The notes below the pieces were generated by a model. It was given only the letters and a program-made list of their open reading frames with translations. It had not been told where the DNA came from and made no database searches. Shown here in pieces: positions 5,617 to 6,670 of a DNA stretch of 6,670 bases (within the stretch, counting starts at the first letter, position 1; each line of letters starts with the position of its first letter). Origin of the DNA: UBA11855 sp035297385 (GTDB taxonomy: Archaea; Thermoproteota; Bathyarchaeia; Bathyarchaeales; Bathycorpusculaceae); the NCBI GenBank assembly GCA_035297385.1, contig DATGZD010000077.1, forward strand, positions 1-6,670, read 5' to 3'. Position numbers and translations under genes: made by a program.

Positions 5617-6670
5617 TTATTTGCGTCTTCTAAGCATCAATATTGCTAACACAATGAAACCTACTATGATAGCAACAATTATGCCTACTATTGCGGGTAT
5701 AAAGTATTGTTCAACTAATGATGTTGGTTGTGGTTCAACTACTGGTTGTGCTGGTTTTTCCTGTACAGCAAATGCTGCTTGAGCATATGAACCATAGTAA
5801 GCTTTAGAACCTGCAAACGTAGCGTAAACAATGTATTTACCCTGCATCTGTGGTGTAACCACCACGCTAAATGCTCCACCAGAATCAGTTGTTGTATCAC
5901 CTAAATGTACATAATTATTGTTTGGATCAACAGCATCAATGCTAACGGGTACACCTAAGATATTTTGTGGTTGCTGGAATTGTTTATAGACATAGAGCAT
6001 CCATTCACTTTGATTAGTATCAGAGACTGCTGGAACACCATTTGGAAAGCGTAGTTTAGCATTATCTTGCTGTGTACCAGGCGATATATCAAGGACTGTA
6101 CCTGTAATAACGATTGGTTGATTCCATGCTGCTGCTAAACCAGGTGCAGATATTGTAGTTGATGTTGGACCTTTACCTATACCATAGATTTGTTGATCAT
6201 ACGTATCCATCGTGGCTATTATGCTGTCACCAATTATTCCACGTCCACCCCAACGAGTCTGACGGAATAATCCATCTGCACGCCAAATTTCTGCACCAGT
6301 AGTTGCATTTAAGCATATGAAGGGTGCTCCTCTTGGTTTAGGATCTAATGGTGAATGTTCCATTGAACCAATGTAAAGTTTACCATCAGTCACAGCGACT
6401 GGTACAATCCACCAGTCATTACCAAGATAAGATTCGTGATAATAATCAGTTGCATTGTATGTCCAAAGAAGTTTACCTGTCTTGGCATCGTACGAGTAGG
6501 CGGTTCCACCCACTGTTGCTGAGATAAGCTGTCCATAAGCAAAGATTCTGTCTGGACCAAAAGTCAACGAAACAGTATCACTCCAAGCATCTTGGAATTT
6601 TTGTGGTTCAGTTGCCCACATATATTGACCATTATTAAGGTTAAAGCCATAGTGTACTCTGTTTTCTTTA
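5617..6670 (-). CDS. Partial PQQ-like beta-propeller surface protein, paralog of the left-edge gene (5' end outside window)
   Basis: The frame is open from the stop at 5617-5619 to the right edge (350 complete residues). The ATG at 6621 is internal, because a propeller strand precedes it (KENRVHYGFNLNNGQYMW). Blade motifs are NNGQYMW (about 13-18), AKTGKLLWTYN (about 63-73) and ATTGAEIWRADG (about 122-133). After the closing 'YGIGKG' the chain enters an Ig-like or carboxypeptidase-regulatory domain (about 171-303) containing 'VLDISPG', 'GVPVSIDAVDP' and 'GKYIVYATFAGS'. A Pro/Gln-rich stalk, one hydrophobic helix (about 324-346) and the tail RRRK follow. The same domain order and motifs occur in the left-edge gene ('VGKG', 'VLDLSPA', 'GVPVKLTAVAP', 'GTYKIIASFAADDS'), so the two are paralogs. 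Predicted location is the outer face of the cytoplasmic membrane with a cytoplasmic basic tail. Ligand and function are unknown. An oligo-T terminator follows. Confidence 0.84.
   Translation of the reverse strand, partial: KENRVHYGFNLNNGQYMWATEPQKFQDAWSDTVSLTFGPDRIFAYGQLISATVGGTAYSYDAKTGKLLWTYNATDYYHESYLGNDWWIVPVAVTDGKLYIGSMEHSPLDPKPRGAPFICLNATTGAEIWRADGLFRQTRWGGRGIIGDSIIATMDTYDQQIYGIGKGPTSTTISAPGLAAAWNQPIVITGTVLDISPGTQQDNAKLRFPNGVPAVSDTNQSEWMLYVYKQFQQPQNILGVPVSIDAVDPNNNYVHLGDTTTDSGGAFSVVVTPQMQGKYIVYATFAGSKAYYGSYAQAAFAVQEKPAQPVVEPQPTSLVEQYFIPAIVGIIVAIIVGFIVLAILMLRRRK

Noticed and set aside
5597..5782. 61-codon + strand frame at the end of the second propeller gene
   Set aside because: It is antisense to the anchor and stalk region of the minus-strand gene, and its odd composition reflects that gene's codons.

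Overview
The window looks archaeal. The best match I can make from memory is an uncultured Thermoproteota lineage of the Bathyarchaeia type. The grounds are two large surface proteins with PQQ-like beta-propeller blades, an archaeal 'LPTDYWTRPI...NREWY' motif, a C-terminal membrane anchor ending in a basic tail, several N-glycosylation sequons, and an oligo-T tract instead of a stem-loop behind a gene. No rRNA or other lineage marker is present, so the assignment is an inference. I see no tRNA, rRNA, CRISPR array, transposase or phage gene.

Layout. (1) Positions 1-2247, + strand: the 3' part of a large secreted, membrane-anchored PQQ-like propeller protein. The frame is open to the left edge, so its true start lies outside the window. 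(2) 2248-2392: an AT-rich gap with T-rich termination-like sequence and, at its right end, a two-part inverted repeat that runs into the start codon of the next gene. (3) 2393-2779, + strand: a thioredoxin-dependent peroxiredoxin of the Bcp/PrxQ type, cut short by an apparent one-base deletion. The missing C-terminus reads on in another frame to 2874. (4) 2886-3578, - strand: a SIMPL (DUF541) domain protein without a signal peptide, convergent with the peroxiredoxin. (5) 3579-3779: a divergent intergenic region. (6) 3780-5312, + strand: a PurF-like protein. It keeps the PRPP-binding loop and four cysteines at the places where Fe-S PurF enzymes bind their cluster, but the glutaminase catalytic residues are replaced and a helical insertion sits in the transferase half. 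(7) 5313-5616: a 304-bp gap with a hairpin-forming dyad and an oligo-A tract that acts as an oligo-T terminator for the minus-strand gene. (8) 5617-6670, - strand: the 3' part of a second PQQ-like surface protein, paralogous to the first, whose start lies beyond the right edge.

The genes do not form one operon. Orientations alternate and each gene has its own flanking region. The two edge genes probably act at the cell surface. The peroxiredoxin, SIMPL protein and PurF-like protein are predicted to be cytoplasmic. The most interesting item is the PurF-like protein, which appears to have kept phosphoribosyl chemistry or ligand binding while losing glutamine hydrolysis. Next come the damaged or mis-sequenced peroxiredoxin and the inverted repeat that covers its start.
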